Shown here one piece after another: positions 12,720 to 22,594 of a stretch of 64,000 nt of DNA (positions within the stretch are counted from its first letter, which is position 1; every line of letters begins with the position of its first letter). The notes under the pieces were generated by a model, which saw only the letters and a list, made by a program, of their open reading frames with translations, did not search any database and was not told the DNA's origin. The position numbers and the translations under genes were made by a program. The DNA is from Hygrocybe punicea (taxonomy: Eukaryota > Basidiomycota > Agaricomycetes > Agaricales > Hygrophoraceae), in NCBI GenBank assembly GCA_963556145.1, contig OY744473.1, positions 1 to 64,000 of the forward strand, in the 5' to 3' direction.

Positions 12720-13620
12720 CCACCCCACGACATCTTTCAACCCCCCGCACTTCGTTTGGACTGAAATACACAACCCGGTGCTGCCCAATCGCCCTTTCTC
12801 TCACTTTGACGCCCTCACCTCCCCCACCCAGTTGCTGCTGCTTCCACCCGCCGTTTTCGACCACCCACGACATCTTTCAACCCCCCGCACTTCGTTTGGA
12901 CTGAAATCTACAGGCCAGTGCCACCCCATCGCCCTTTCTGTCACTTTGCCCCCCTCACCTCCCCCACTTTTTTTTCCCCAGTTCCGGCTGCTTCCACCCA
13001 CCGTTTTCGACCACCTACGACATCTTTCAACGCCCCGCACCTCGTTTGGACTGAAATCTACAGGCCAGTGCCACCCCATCGCCCTTTCTGTCACTTTGCT
13101 CCCCTCACCTCCCCCACTTCTTTTTCCCCAGTTCCGGCTGCTTCCATCTGCCGTTTGCGACCACCCACCACTTATTTCAACCCCCCGCACCTCGTTAGAA
13201 CCAAATTTAACAAGAAGAGGATGCCCAATCTCCCGCGCCGTCACTTTCCCCCCCTTGACCTCCCCCGACTTTTTCGTCGGTTCCTACTGCTTCCACCTGC
13301 TGGTTTCGACAACCCACGGCACCCTCCAACCCCCCGCACCTTGTTCGGCATCAACACAACAGGCCAGGGTGTCCCAGTCGCCTGTTCTCTCACTTTGCCC
13401 CACCCACCGCCCCTACAATTTTTTCATCGGTCCCTGCTGCTTCCACCCGCCGGTTCCGACTGCCCACGGCACCCCCCATAACCCTGCACCCCATTTGGCA
13501 CCCGAACGTCTGGCCGGTGCTGCCCAACCACCCGCGCAATCACTCAGCCTGCCACCCCCAACCTTGTTTGGTGCCTCGACCCCAGCTGCATACGTTAACC
13601 CAGCTCAAACACGTACCTGA
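12720..13620. repeat. About 150-bp proline-rich tandem repeat, about 6 degenerate copies
   Basis: C-rich units recur at spacings of 140-150 bp, marked by CATCTTTCAA (12731, 12871, 13021 and a diverged copy at 13171), CCCTTTCT-CACTTTG and a GCTGCTTCCA box. Later units diverge. A 280-codon open frame runs through the array only because the unit is near a multiple of three and C-rich. Its product would be low-complexity and no known domain is visible. Confidence 0.85.
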
Positions 13621-14000
13621 AAGCCCCCACGGCCCTCCTGCGACCCCTTCCCACCTCCCTCGGTCCACCGTTCCCGACCAAACTCGACCGTTCGGCCAAG
13701 ATAGGTATTGTCTCTTTTTTGTCTGAATTTGATGCCTCAACTATGCAACCCCAGCCCAAACATGTCCCCCAATGCCCCCACGGCCCTCCTGCGACTCCCT
13801 CCCACCTCCTGCTGCCGAAATTTCGCGCCCAAACTCGAACGTGCGGCTAAAATGGGTATTGTTTCTTTTTGACTGAATTTGACGCCTCTAGCCGAAATTT
13901 CTACGCTGCCCCGGCTCAACCACGTCCCCCAAGCCCCACGGCCCTCCTGCAACCCTCTCCCACCAACGAAGTTACTGAAGCATTGGGCCAAAATAGGTAG
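13590..14000. repeat. About 165-bp C-rich tandem repeat, about 2.5 copies
   Basis: Units share CCCCACGGCCCTCCTGC, a TCCCACC box, a CAAACTCGA box and the phrase GGTATTGT-TCTTTTT-CTGAATTTGA. They follow the 150-bp array directly and are compositionally similar. No coding potential is recognised. Confidence 0.75.
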
Positions 14001-14070
14001 TCACGTGCATTAGTTTATTTGTATATATTGGGTGTAAGTTGATTGTGCTTTTGAACCCGAACCACCATCT

Positions 14071-15560
14071 CCCTGTGAAAGTGACCTCTGCACACAGCAG
14101 AGTGCCAGCAAAACGGAAAGTTTTGTCACTTTGCAGGTTGCCAGACCTCAGCCCCTGCCTTGCAGGTGGTCAATCCAGAACGGAAAGTCCTTGGTTGGTC
14201 TGGTGGGATGTTCTTGGTCCAGTAGTTTGTTCTTGGTTAGCCCAGTAAGCCTGGTAGGTTGCTTGTTCTTTCTGTCTCTTTGCCTAATAACACCCCCCTG
14301 CATGGTGACCTCTGCTGTGAGCAGAGTGCCAGCAAAACGGAAAGTTTTGTCACCATGCAGGGTTGCCGGACCTCAGCCCCTGCCTCGCAGGTGGTCATTC
14401 CAGAACGGAAAGTTCTTGGTTGGTCCGGTGGGCTGTTCTTGGTTGACCCGATCTGTTGTTCTTCTTTGGTTAGCCCAGTAAGCCTGGTAGGTTGCTGGGT
14501 CTTTTCATCTGTTTGCCTAATAACACCCCCCTGCATGGTGACCTCTGCTTTGAGCAGAGTGCCAGCAAAACGGAAAGTTTTGTCACCATGCAGGGTTGCC
14601 GGACCTCAGCCCCTGCCTCGCAGGTGGTCATTCCAGAACGGAAAGTTCTTGGTTGGTCTGGTGGGATGTTCTTGGTCCAGTAGTTTGTTCTTAGTTAGCC
14701 CAGTAAGCCTGGTAGGTTGCTTGTTCTTTCTGTCTCTTTACCTAATAACACCCCCCTGCATGGTGACCTCTGCTGTGAGCAGAGTGCCAGCAAAACGGAA
14801 AGTTTTGTCACCATGCAGGGTTGCTGGACCTCAGCCCCTGCCTCGCAGGTGGTCAATCCAGAATGGAAAGTTCTTGGTTGGTCCGGTGGGCTGTTCTTGG
14901 TTGACCCGATCTGTTGTTCTTCTTTGGTTAGCCCAGTAAGCCTGGTAGGTTGCTGGGTCTTTTCATCTGTTTGCCTAATAACACCCCCCTGCATGGTGAC
15001 CTCTGCTGTGAGCAGAGTGCCAGCAAAACGGAAAGTTTTGTCACCATGCAGGGTTGCCGGACCTCAGCCCCTGCCTCGCAGGTGGTCAATCCAGAACGGA
15101 AAGTTCTTGGTTGGTCCGGTGGGCTGTTCTTGGTTGGCCCGATGCATTGTTTGTTTTTGGTTAGCCCAGTAAGCCTGGTAGGTTGCTTGTTCTTTCTGTC
15201 TCTTTGCCTAATAACACCCCCCTGCATGGTGACCTCTGCTGTGAGCAGAGTGCCAGCAAAACGGAAAGTTTTGTCACCATGCAGGGTTGCTGGACCTCAG
15301 CCCCTGCCTCGCAGGTGGTCAATCCAGAATGGAAAGTTCTGGTTGGTCCAGTGGGTTGTTCTTGGTTAGCCCAGTAAGCCTAACAACACCCCCTTCGTGG
15401 TGACCTCTGCTGTGAGCAGAGTGCCAGCGAAACAAAAAGTTTCGTCACCATGCAGGGTTGCCGGACCTTAGCCCCTGCCTTGCAGGTGGTCAGTGTAGAA
15501 TGGTTAGTTCTCCCTCATGTAGCGACCTCTGCTGTAATCAGAGTGCCAGCGAAACACACA
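14071..15560. repeat. 225/233-bp tandem repeat carrying a T-shaped nested hairpin
   Basis: Seven full copies and one partial. The 67-nt structured core starts at 14071, 14296, 14529, 14754, 14987, 15220 and 15391, so spacings are 225, 233, 225, 233, 233 and 171. The core has an outer stem (CCCTGCATGGTGA with TCACCATGCAGGG), a first arm (CTCTGCT, loop, AGCAGAG), a 6-nt linker TGCCAG, and a second arm (CAAAAC, GGAAA loop, GTTTTG). A further hairpin CCTGC-CTY-GCAGG follows in each unit. Copies 1 and 7 contain paired changes that keep stems. The open frames across the array are repeat artefacts. Confidence 0.92.
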
Positions 15561-16078
15561 CCGGAGATGAATGAGGTTATTTTGCGATCAAATAATACAC
15601 AGATATCCAGTCACTATGAGTTGTCATCTCACTTGTGACCATAGAAGAGAGAATTTTCATACACATTGCATGCCGCTTTCGTGTGTATCCAATCTGTGTA
15701 ACAATCGCAATGTGGTTGGTTCACTGACATCACCACCATGAGCTACCAGTAGTGCTGCTTGTATTTCACTCAGGAACAGATCAGCCTGCCAGCTGCCACG
15801 GGTGCGTTCAATAAGAGGAAGTGATGAGCATGACGCTGTGTTGATTTAGCAATATCAGAACTCACTGCCACATCCATATCATCAAGTGTTCAAGGCTGAC
15901 CAGGTACCAAAGCACTTTGACTATGATTCTTGTTATTCCAGTTCCTTTTTGTGTTAGTATGTAGTCTACACAGCAATAGGTTCATTTAGGAGCTGTTCTT
16001 ATATCCAGAGTTAAGCCATTTCCTATGCAACACCCAAGGTATCAGAGTAACAACAATACTCATATTCTGATACAATGT
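15561..16078. other. Non-coding, nothing recognised
   Basis: Moderately AT-rich sequence after the structured repeat array. No open frame, repeat or RNA motif stands out on either strand. Confidence 0.5.
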
Positions 16079-16752
16079 ACTATTTTTTCTGCTGGATCAA
16101 AATTTTCTTTGTCTCACGAAGCTTTTTCTTAGCCTCATTGATTTCTCCTTGTAACAATGCTTCCTCCCCGTCGTTTGGTATATTCCCCAATAGGTGGTCC
16201 CAAAAACCGAGCTCTGCCTCTATCTCCTTCGTAACACTGACTTCCTGTTCTACTGACGACCCATAAGCCAGACTTCAACAGCACCATTCCAAGTCAGAGT
16301 TTAAACATTCAAATGGTCAAGCATGGTCTGAGTCTTGTGTTTCTTCTCACATGAGTGGCCTGAGGAAATTAGTCTCAACTCTATCTGAAGCAAAAATTGA
16401 GGGTTTACTAGCCTTCCTCAATCTTCTCGGTGTCAACAACCTTACCACGTTTCCTGCGTGATCTTACTGTGGAGGGTGCTATCCACATGACTGGATCTAG
16501 CTGAAGAATCCTAGTTCCACCAATTGTGGGGTGGTAGACACGCTTTGAAGGGTCAACCTCCTTCCAATCTTCTACAGACCAAACGTAGAGCTGCTGTTCA
16601 GCACCTCACAACCGGTATATGTCGCCTGTTGAACCAATATCATTTCCAGGTTTTTGATTGCCAGTGAAAATATTGAAATCTATAATTTCTTTCCGAACCC
16701 AGAACTTTGATTTGTAGGAAGAAGGTGCAGGGTGTTCAGAGTTGGAGTTCAT
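16079..16752 (-). pseudogene. Unrecognised gene relic with C-terminal coiled coil
   Basis: On the minus strand an ATG at 16752 opens a 115-codon frame (MNSNSEHPAPSSYKSKFWV...) with a single TGA (probably a decayed CGA) followed by QLYVWSVEDWKEVDPSKR, RILQLDPVMWIAPSTV and RSRRKRGK. A second open stretch, 16270-16079, reads EQEVSVTKEIEAELGFWD and then a charged heptad-like EAKKKLRETKKILIQ segment, ending at a stop. The two probably belong to one gene of unknown function. The basic RSRRKRGK stretch resembles a nuclear localisation signal. No family is recognised; an accessory gene of a transposon is possible. Confidence 0.4.
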
Positions 16753-16964
16753 GGTGTTGCTAGTGTGATTTTAGCAAGGTAACAAAATGATCATGTGCAT
16801 TTTATTTTTTGATTCCCTGGCTCAGGGCTGTTGTGAAACTTATTATCTTAGGTAAATTACACAAAAAAGGTATACACAAAAAAAGTATAGACAAACATTA
16901 TTAAAGATTTTATCATAGATTGGTCGCATTGAACATCAAGCTTCACATAAAATGATAAGTTTAG

Positions 16965-17095
16965 AGTTGCAACGCCCGTTGCATGCTTTGCAACGCCCGT
17001 TGCATGCCTTGCAAAGCCCGTTGCATGCCTTGCAACACCCGTTGCATGATTTGCAACACCCATTGCATGATTTGCAATGCTTGTTGCAGAGATGG
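16965..17095. repeat. 21-bp GTTGCATG tandem repeat, about 6 copies
   Basis: Units of the form GCAACGCCCGTTGCATG plus a short T-rich spacer repeat from about 16970 to 17085. GCAAC and GTTGC are inverted, so each unit can form a short hairpin. Differences between units are mainly C/T or G/A changes. The frame on the minus strand (HATGVA repeats) is a by-product of the 21-bp period. Confidence 0.85.
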
Positions 17096-17284
17096 TTAGC
17101 AGTTGGAGAATCAGTCTGAAAATGCCTGGCTGGTCTGGTGGAGCATCGTTGCCTGACTGTAGATGTCCCCTCCCTTCCTTATTCTTGAATAACTGTAAAT
17201 TACACAATGCCTGGATGCTCTCATCAATTCTTAAGGACTCCATTAGTTCAATGTGGTCCTTTGATTTCACTTCCAGTTGTACTG

Positions 17285-17355
17285 CTATGACCAGTCACAA
17301 GTGTGACATCACGTCTGGGCACCCAGACGTGACGTCACAAGTGTGATGTCACAGC
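17285..17355. repeat. Long imperfect palindrome around TGACGTCA
   Basis: TGTGACATCACGTCTGGG faces CCCAGACGTGACGTCACA across a CA loop, 18-bp arms with one mismatch. A further CAAGTGTGA box is repeated on each side. It lies just upstream of the relic gene at 17371-18320 and could be an element end or a fold-back site. Confidence 0.7.
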
Positions 17356-17370
17356 TGGTGATCATTGTGA

Positions 17371-18320
17371 CTCGCCTCCCTGGAAGTTGGTTGTTCAAGC
17401 CATTCAAGACTCACTGGAGACGATGTTGAAGGCTTGGGAATGGAGTGCCATGTATGACCAGCACGCCCAGGCCAATGATCTATTTATCAGAATGACAGTC
17501 GATCTCTGGCTTACCGTGGTGGACGATGCATGTATGGTCTACCTCCCAAGCCCACCACCCTTCAACAAGCCATGGAATGTTGGACGGTACAAGCCATCCA
17601 GGCATCTTTTCGTAATTGCATGTTCGTGGCTTCAAGAATCTTCAAGGTGCAAAGACGGGACAAAAACAGTCTTCTTTTTGCTCCATGCTCTCCATCTTTT
17701 TCCCAGCTCCCCATGCTGGTTTCAATGCCAACTCTGTTTGGCAGCCATTGATGGATAAGGGTTACATTTGGGAATATCATCATCTGTGCAAGACCCTCTC
17801 TGAGCGTTGTCTCCTCGAGATTAAGACGGGGCTTGGCATCATCTTTGCTCACCTTCAGTGTCTTCCTGTCAGCAAATGATGCCAGGAAGGTGGAAGGAGA
17901 TGCGGAACGATATGGAAAACACGCAACGGTTACATTGAGCTGGTGACCAACTCCAGATACTACAAGCTGGTGAGGATTGGGAATGCCACCAGAGAGAAGA
18001 AACTAGTGAGAAGGAGGGTAAAGGCTTCCACAGCTGTGATAGCTGCCAAATTGGATCAAGAGCATCGTGGAATCCCATACAAAGTAAGCAGACGTGAATA
18101 CAGGGATCGTCAAAAGTCCTGGAAGAAGGCAAATTTCCGTAAGCCTCCAGCAAGAAGACAGGAGGTCCAATCTGAGGAGAGCAGTGTCGGTGAAAGCAAC
18201 GGTGATTCCACTGATGACAGTGATGATATGGAACAGGATGATGGTGGCAGTGGGAGTTCAGAGAGTGAGAAGAGTGGTGATACATGTTCAGAGAATGATG
18301 AGACAGGTTCAGAGTAGTAG
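17371..18320 (+). pseudogene. Unrecognised relic with acidic/serine-rich C-terminus
   Basis: Plus-strand pieces in changing frames read AIQDSLETMLKAWEWSAMYD, MTVDLWLTVVDDA, then after frameshifts VQAIQASFRNCMFVASRIF, and finally an open 124-codon frame (17943-18317) with YYKLVRIGNATREKK, RRRVKASTAVIAAKLDQEH, REYRDRQKSWKK and a Ser/Asp/Glu-rich tail. The order and spacing look like one decayed gene of about 300 codons. No domain was recognised. A transposon-borne gene is a reasonable alternative, given the palindrome upstream and the repeats downstream. Confidence 0.4.
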
Positions 18321-18347
18321 TGTCTAGACAGTCAGCAGCATGAAAAT

Positions 18348-19335
18348 ACTTGTCCTAGAGGGTATTGAACCATTATATATCAATGGAATCATCTTCAAGA
18401 CGGTTTTATGAATGTATTGTTGAGATATAGCAATGTCCTCCTTGTACCCCCTGTTATAGCACAGGTTCTTGGCCAGCTAGGAACCTCAAATCACTTTTCC
18501 TAGAGGTTATTTCACCATGGGATCTCAATGGAGTCATCTCCGGGTCCATTTTGTGCATGCATTCTTGAGATATAGCAATGTGCTCCTCATACCCCCCTGC
18601 CATAGCACAGGTTCCTGGCCAGCTAGCAACCTCAAATCATTTGTTCTAGGCTATTTGATCACCACATTCTGTACAAATGATCTCCTGGATACTTTGGTGA
18701 ATGCATTCTTGAGATACACCAATGTGCTCGTCATACCCCTCTGGCATAGCACAGGTTCCTGGCTGGCTAGTGACACCAAATCACTTGTACTAGGGGTTAT
18801 TTGACCATGGGATTGCAATGGAATCATCTCCCAGACCCTTTTATGAATGTATTCTTGAGATACCGCCATGTGCTCCTCATACCCCCCTAGTATAGCACAT
18901 GTTCCTGGCCAGCTAGGAACCTCTAATCACCTGTTCTGGGGGTTATTTCACCATGGGATTGCAATGGAGTCATTTCCCGGACCCTTTTATGAATGTATTC
19001 TTGAGATACAGGCATGTGCTCCTCATACCCCCCTTGTACAGCACATGTTCCTGGCCAGCTAGGAATCTGAAATCACTTGTTCTGGGGGTTATTTAACCAT
19101 GGGAATGCAATGGAGCCATCTCCCGGACCCTTTTATGAATTCATTCTTGAGATATGCCCATGTGCTCCTCATACCCCCCTTGTATAGCACATGTTCCAGG
19201 GCAGCTAGTAACCTCAAATCACTTGTTCTAGGGGCTATTTGATCACCACATTCCATTGAAATGATCTTCCAGACCATTTTGTGAATGCATTCTTGAGATA
19301 TGCCAATGTGCTCCCCATACCCCCTTCTACCCCTT
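18348..19335. repeat. 146-bp tandem repeat, about 7 copies
   Basis: Units spaced about 145-147 bp are marked by ACCATGGGAT-GCAATGG, TTTTATGAATG-ATTCTTGAGATA, GTGCTCCTCATACCCCCCT and a TTCCTGGCCAGCTAGGAA box that is a small inverted repeat. Copies differ by scattered substitutions, so the array is older than the 58-bp array that follows. No coding content. Confidence 0.9.
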
Positions 19336-19484
19336 GTTTGCACTATAGCTCCAAAACCGGTCCGCCAATTTTGTTCAAAATTTGCACAGGACATCTCATG
19401 GGTTATATGATGACTCTAAACCATCCCACCAAGTCAGATTTTGGTGCAAATTTTCCAATGCATTGCTACCAGGCATATATAAAA

Positions 19485-19755
19485 GCGTATGGAATTCATT
19501 TCTAACGGCTTCAAAAATCTACTATACTACTACGAGAAAAAAGCGTATGGAATTCATTTCTAACGGCTTCAAAAATCTACTATACTACTACGAGAAAAAA
19601 GCGTATGGAATTCATTTCTAACGGCTTCAAAAATCTACTATACTACTACGAGAAAAAAGCGTATGGAATTCATTTCTAACGGCTTCAAAAATCTACTATA
19701 CTACTACGAGAAAAAAGCGTATGGAATTCATTTCTAACGGCTTCAAAAATCTACG
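19485..19755. repeat. 58-bp tandem repeat, 4.7 nearly identical copies
   Basis: GCGTATGGAATTC starts at 19485, 19543, 19601, 19659 and 19717, exactly 58 bp apart. Copies look identical to the last partial one. The unit shares CTAACGG, ACTACGA and GGAATT blocks in the same cyclic order with the 80-bp satellite at 1-5770, a possible distant relationship. Confidence 0.95.
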
Positions 19756-20359
19756 GTTAACAGAAAAATGCGACGAAATGCTTGCCCAGACATTTGTTTT
19801 CTCATCATATTCATGATTCTCAGATCCTATCACAAAACTCAATATTGTCCTCTCAATAATCATCATTACCTGTGTCTTTTGGAAGCAATAACCTCCAATT
19901 CAGCTGTCTTTATGCTTCTATCTGTGACAATGAGTTAAAAACTTGAACCATGCTGGTGAAACTCAGCAATGCTGCCGATCATGTGCTTACATAATCCAGC
20001 ACACCCAATTATGACATTCATGTTACTTGTCTTAATTATACCTATGATTGTCTTGGCTGCAACAGTTGCAACAGTCATTTAATGTTGGTTCGTGATGTGA
20101 TGCCCCATGATAGAAGATCCACTGGGAGTTACCCACAGGACAAGAATACTCCCTCCACAGCAACATGGTCTTCCCTTGGGCATATTGCTTCAGATGACTC
20201 GCATCTCCATATAGTTGTCCTCATCCACCTGCACTTCACCCTCCTTTCGTAACTAGCAAATATCCTGCCAACTACTACTGTCTGAGCATGCTTGACCCAG
20301 CAGCCAGCCGATTCTCCATAACCTAGAGTTCATTTGGCCAATCAATGTAAGGGACTGCG
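19756..20359. other. Non-coding, nothing recognised
   Basis: Unique-looking sequence between the 58-bp array and the palindrome array. No open frame of interest and no repeat detected by eye. Confidence 0.5.
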
Positions 20360-21640
20360 CCATCTGAGTATGCTCAACTCATGGACATACACATTGGTCA
20401 CTGCAGACATGAAGCCGCCACTCGAGCATGCTTGACTTGCAGACTAAAAAGCTGCCACTCGAGCATGCTCGACCTGTGGACATAAATATGTCCAATGCCA
20501 TGCCCCTCCGTCCATGCATGGCTCTGTGTCAGTTTATATGATATGGACTTGATCAACTCTCAGTGGCCACAGGTAGTTATGCTCAAAACACTAGACAAAG
20601 TGTTTTGTGCATATCTCATTCAATACTTGTCCGTTTTGCATGATCCATGGCTTAAAATGACCACACGAATGATCTCCACTCATCCACCAGGGAGCCGCGG
20701 GTCGAGCATGCTCGAGTCGCGGCGTGTTAGTCTATGAATCAATCATGTTCAAGTCACTGCTTGTCTGTGCGTGGGTCAATCAAGCATGCTTAAGTCACGG
20801 CTTGTCTGTGCGCGGGTCGAGCATGCTCGAGTCGCGGCTTGTATGTCCGTGATTGAGCACACTCAAGTCATGGCTTGTATGTCAATGGGTCGAGCATGCT
20901 CAAGTCATGGCTTGTCTATCCACAGGTCGAGCATGCTTGAGTCGCGGCTTGTATGTCAACGGGTCGAGCATGCTCAAGTCACAGCTTGTCTGTCTGCGGG
21001 TCGAGCATGCTCAACTTGCGGCTTGTATGTCCACGGGATGAGCACACTCAAGTCATGGCTTGTCTGTCTGCAGGTTGAGCACACTCAAGTCAAGGCTTGT
21101 CTGTCCACATATCAAGCATGCTTGAGTGGTGGCTTGTATGTCTGTTGGTTGAGCACGCACATGTCCCGGCTTGTCTGTCTGTGGGTCAAGCATGCTCAAG
21201 CCGCCGCATGAGCATGCTTGAGTCGCAGCTTGTATGTCTATGAGTCGAGTATGCTTAAGTCAAAGCTTGTCTGTCTACCAGTTGAACACACTGCTCCGAG
21301 TCGTGGCTTATTGGTCTGTGGGTCGAGCATGCTCAACCTGTGGCTTCATGTCTGCAGCATCCAATGTGTGCTTCTGTGGGTCGAGCATGCTGGAGTGGCA
21401 GCTTATTGGTCCGCGAGTCGAGCATGCTCGACCCGCGGCTGCCATGTCTGTCGGGTCAGCATCCTCGAGTTGTTGGAATCTTAGATGTATCATACAAAGA
21501 CATACTTAATATATTTCTATTCATTGAGTGTGTTTGATGCACCAAATGCAGATGCCTGCAATCCAAGTACAGGCAAATTGCAGAATGCTATAGCTTGATT
21601 CCGCGGGTCGAGTAAGCTCGACCCGCACATATGTTTCCAC
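20360..21640. repeat. About 42-bp palindrome-centred repeats (TCGAGCATGCTCGA), about 20 copies
   Basis: The perfect 14-bp palindrome TCGAGCATGCTCGA, often flanked by CGCGG, recurs about every 42 bp from 20690 to 21440. More isolated copies lie at 20366-20480 (opposite orientation of the flanks) and 21600-21625. Variant copies differ mostly by CG to TG or CG to CA changes (for example TCAAGCATGCTCAA), the pattern expected from deamination of methylated CpG. Open frames through the array are periodic artefacts. Confidence 0.9.
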
Positions 21641-21981
21641 CACTGTACCACACAGCATTCACAGGGCCAAAAACATACGCGTAGTGGGTGACATTTTCCA
21701 TTTCTCACAAGCCCAACGCTAGTCTTAGCCTAACTCTTTTACAAAACACTATATATAATCTTTGAAATATAGGGCTTTGACGTGCATTTTCTCAGTGTGC
21801 ATCCACTTTTGACGTCGCATTTTCTGAATTTGCTAGGTATTTCTAGCTCTAGAGTGGACAGAGTCAGCAACTTACTACTATCAATATAAAAGCCCCTCAA
21901 GTCAACCCCACATCCCTTACAGAACTGCAAAGTCTCTGGGATAAAGATACACTCAAATTCAAAGAAAACCTCCTCCAAACT

Positions 21982-22594
21982 ATGATTCAATACAAGACAG
22001 CCAAAAATCAAACCCTCCTGGACATTATGGGCATTTCTGGTGAAATTACTAAAAGTTTCATTAGTTCTGTCAAAGAACAGGAAATGCTCCTCCTAACCAG
22101 CACTGATACTCCAAAAAACAAACAAGCCCATATCAAAAAAGAAGCACAGGCTGCATGCCAATACTGGGCCAAAAATAGAAAGCACTGGATAGAAATAGGA
22201 CAACAACAAGCTGTGGAAGCAAACAAAGCTAGTGAGGATAAGACCAAGGCTTTCATGGAAAAGAAAGAAAGTGCTGCATACAATAAAGCAGTAAGCCTTT
22301 TCTTTCACAATGAAACTCTTCCCACTAATAGAAATGGAATAGCTCAACTTACCTCCCCCTCTGGGAAAATCTGGACCCAGCAGGCAAACTTTCCCCAAAC
22401 ACAGATATGCTCCCTACTTCATGCCTCAACCACCTCCCTTCCAGCTTCCCCAACCACCCATGCTGCCCCAAGCACCTATGCTGCCCATGAACCCCATGAT
22501 GCATCAAACCAACTTCTTACAAAATTCTGGAAGAGGAAGGGGAACCTACAGAGGAAGAGGGAACAGAAGGGGCAACAATATAAAGAGAGCTTAG
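21982..22594 (+). CDS. Gag-like ORF1 of the PLE, RGG-box C-terminus (one frameshift)
   Basis: From the ATG at 21982 the first about 140 codons encode a Lys/Glu/Gln-rich helical segment (QAACQYWAKNRKHW, EANKASEDKTKAFMEKK). Near 22403 the coding sense moves one frame: a proline/methionine-rich stretch (PQPPPFQLPQPPMLPQAP) leads to an RGG box (GRGRGTYRGRGNRRG) and a stop at 22592-22594, overlapping the start of the RT frame. RGG boxes bind nucleic acid, so this looks like the nucleocapsid-like ORF1 of a retroelement. The frame change is either a one-base mutation or a frameshift signal. The frame is also open upstream of the ATG to about 21852, so the true start may differ. Confidence 0.55.

Noticed and set aside
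12778..13620. 280-codon proline-rich gene
   Set aside because: The frame follows a C-rich 150-bp tandem repeat; all frames are open there and no domain or intron signal is seen.
14259..14939. 226-codon gene in the structured repeat
   Set aside because: It is the repeat unit read two or three times over; the reverse strand gives equally long frames.
14071..15457. Hammerhead or other known self-cleaving ribozyme
   Set aside because: The CUGANGA and GAAA core of the hammerhead is absent at the junction on both strands; no other known ribozyme core was recognised.
20360..21640. Genes encoded by the palindrome array (80-146 codon frames)
   Set aside because: Their products are near-repeats of one 14-residue phrase set by the 42-bp period.
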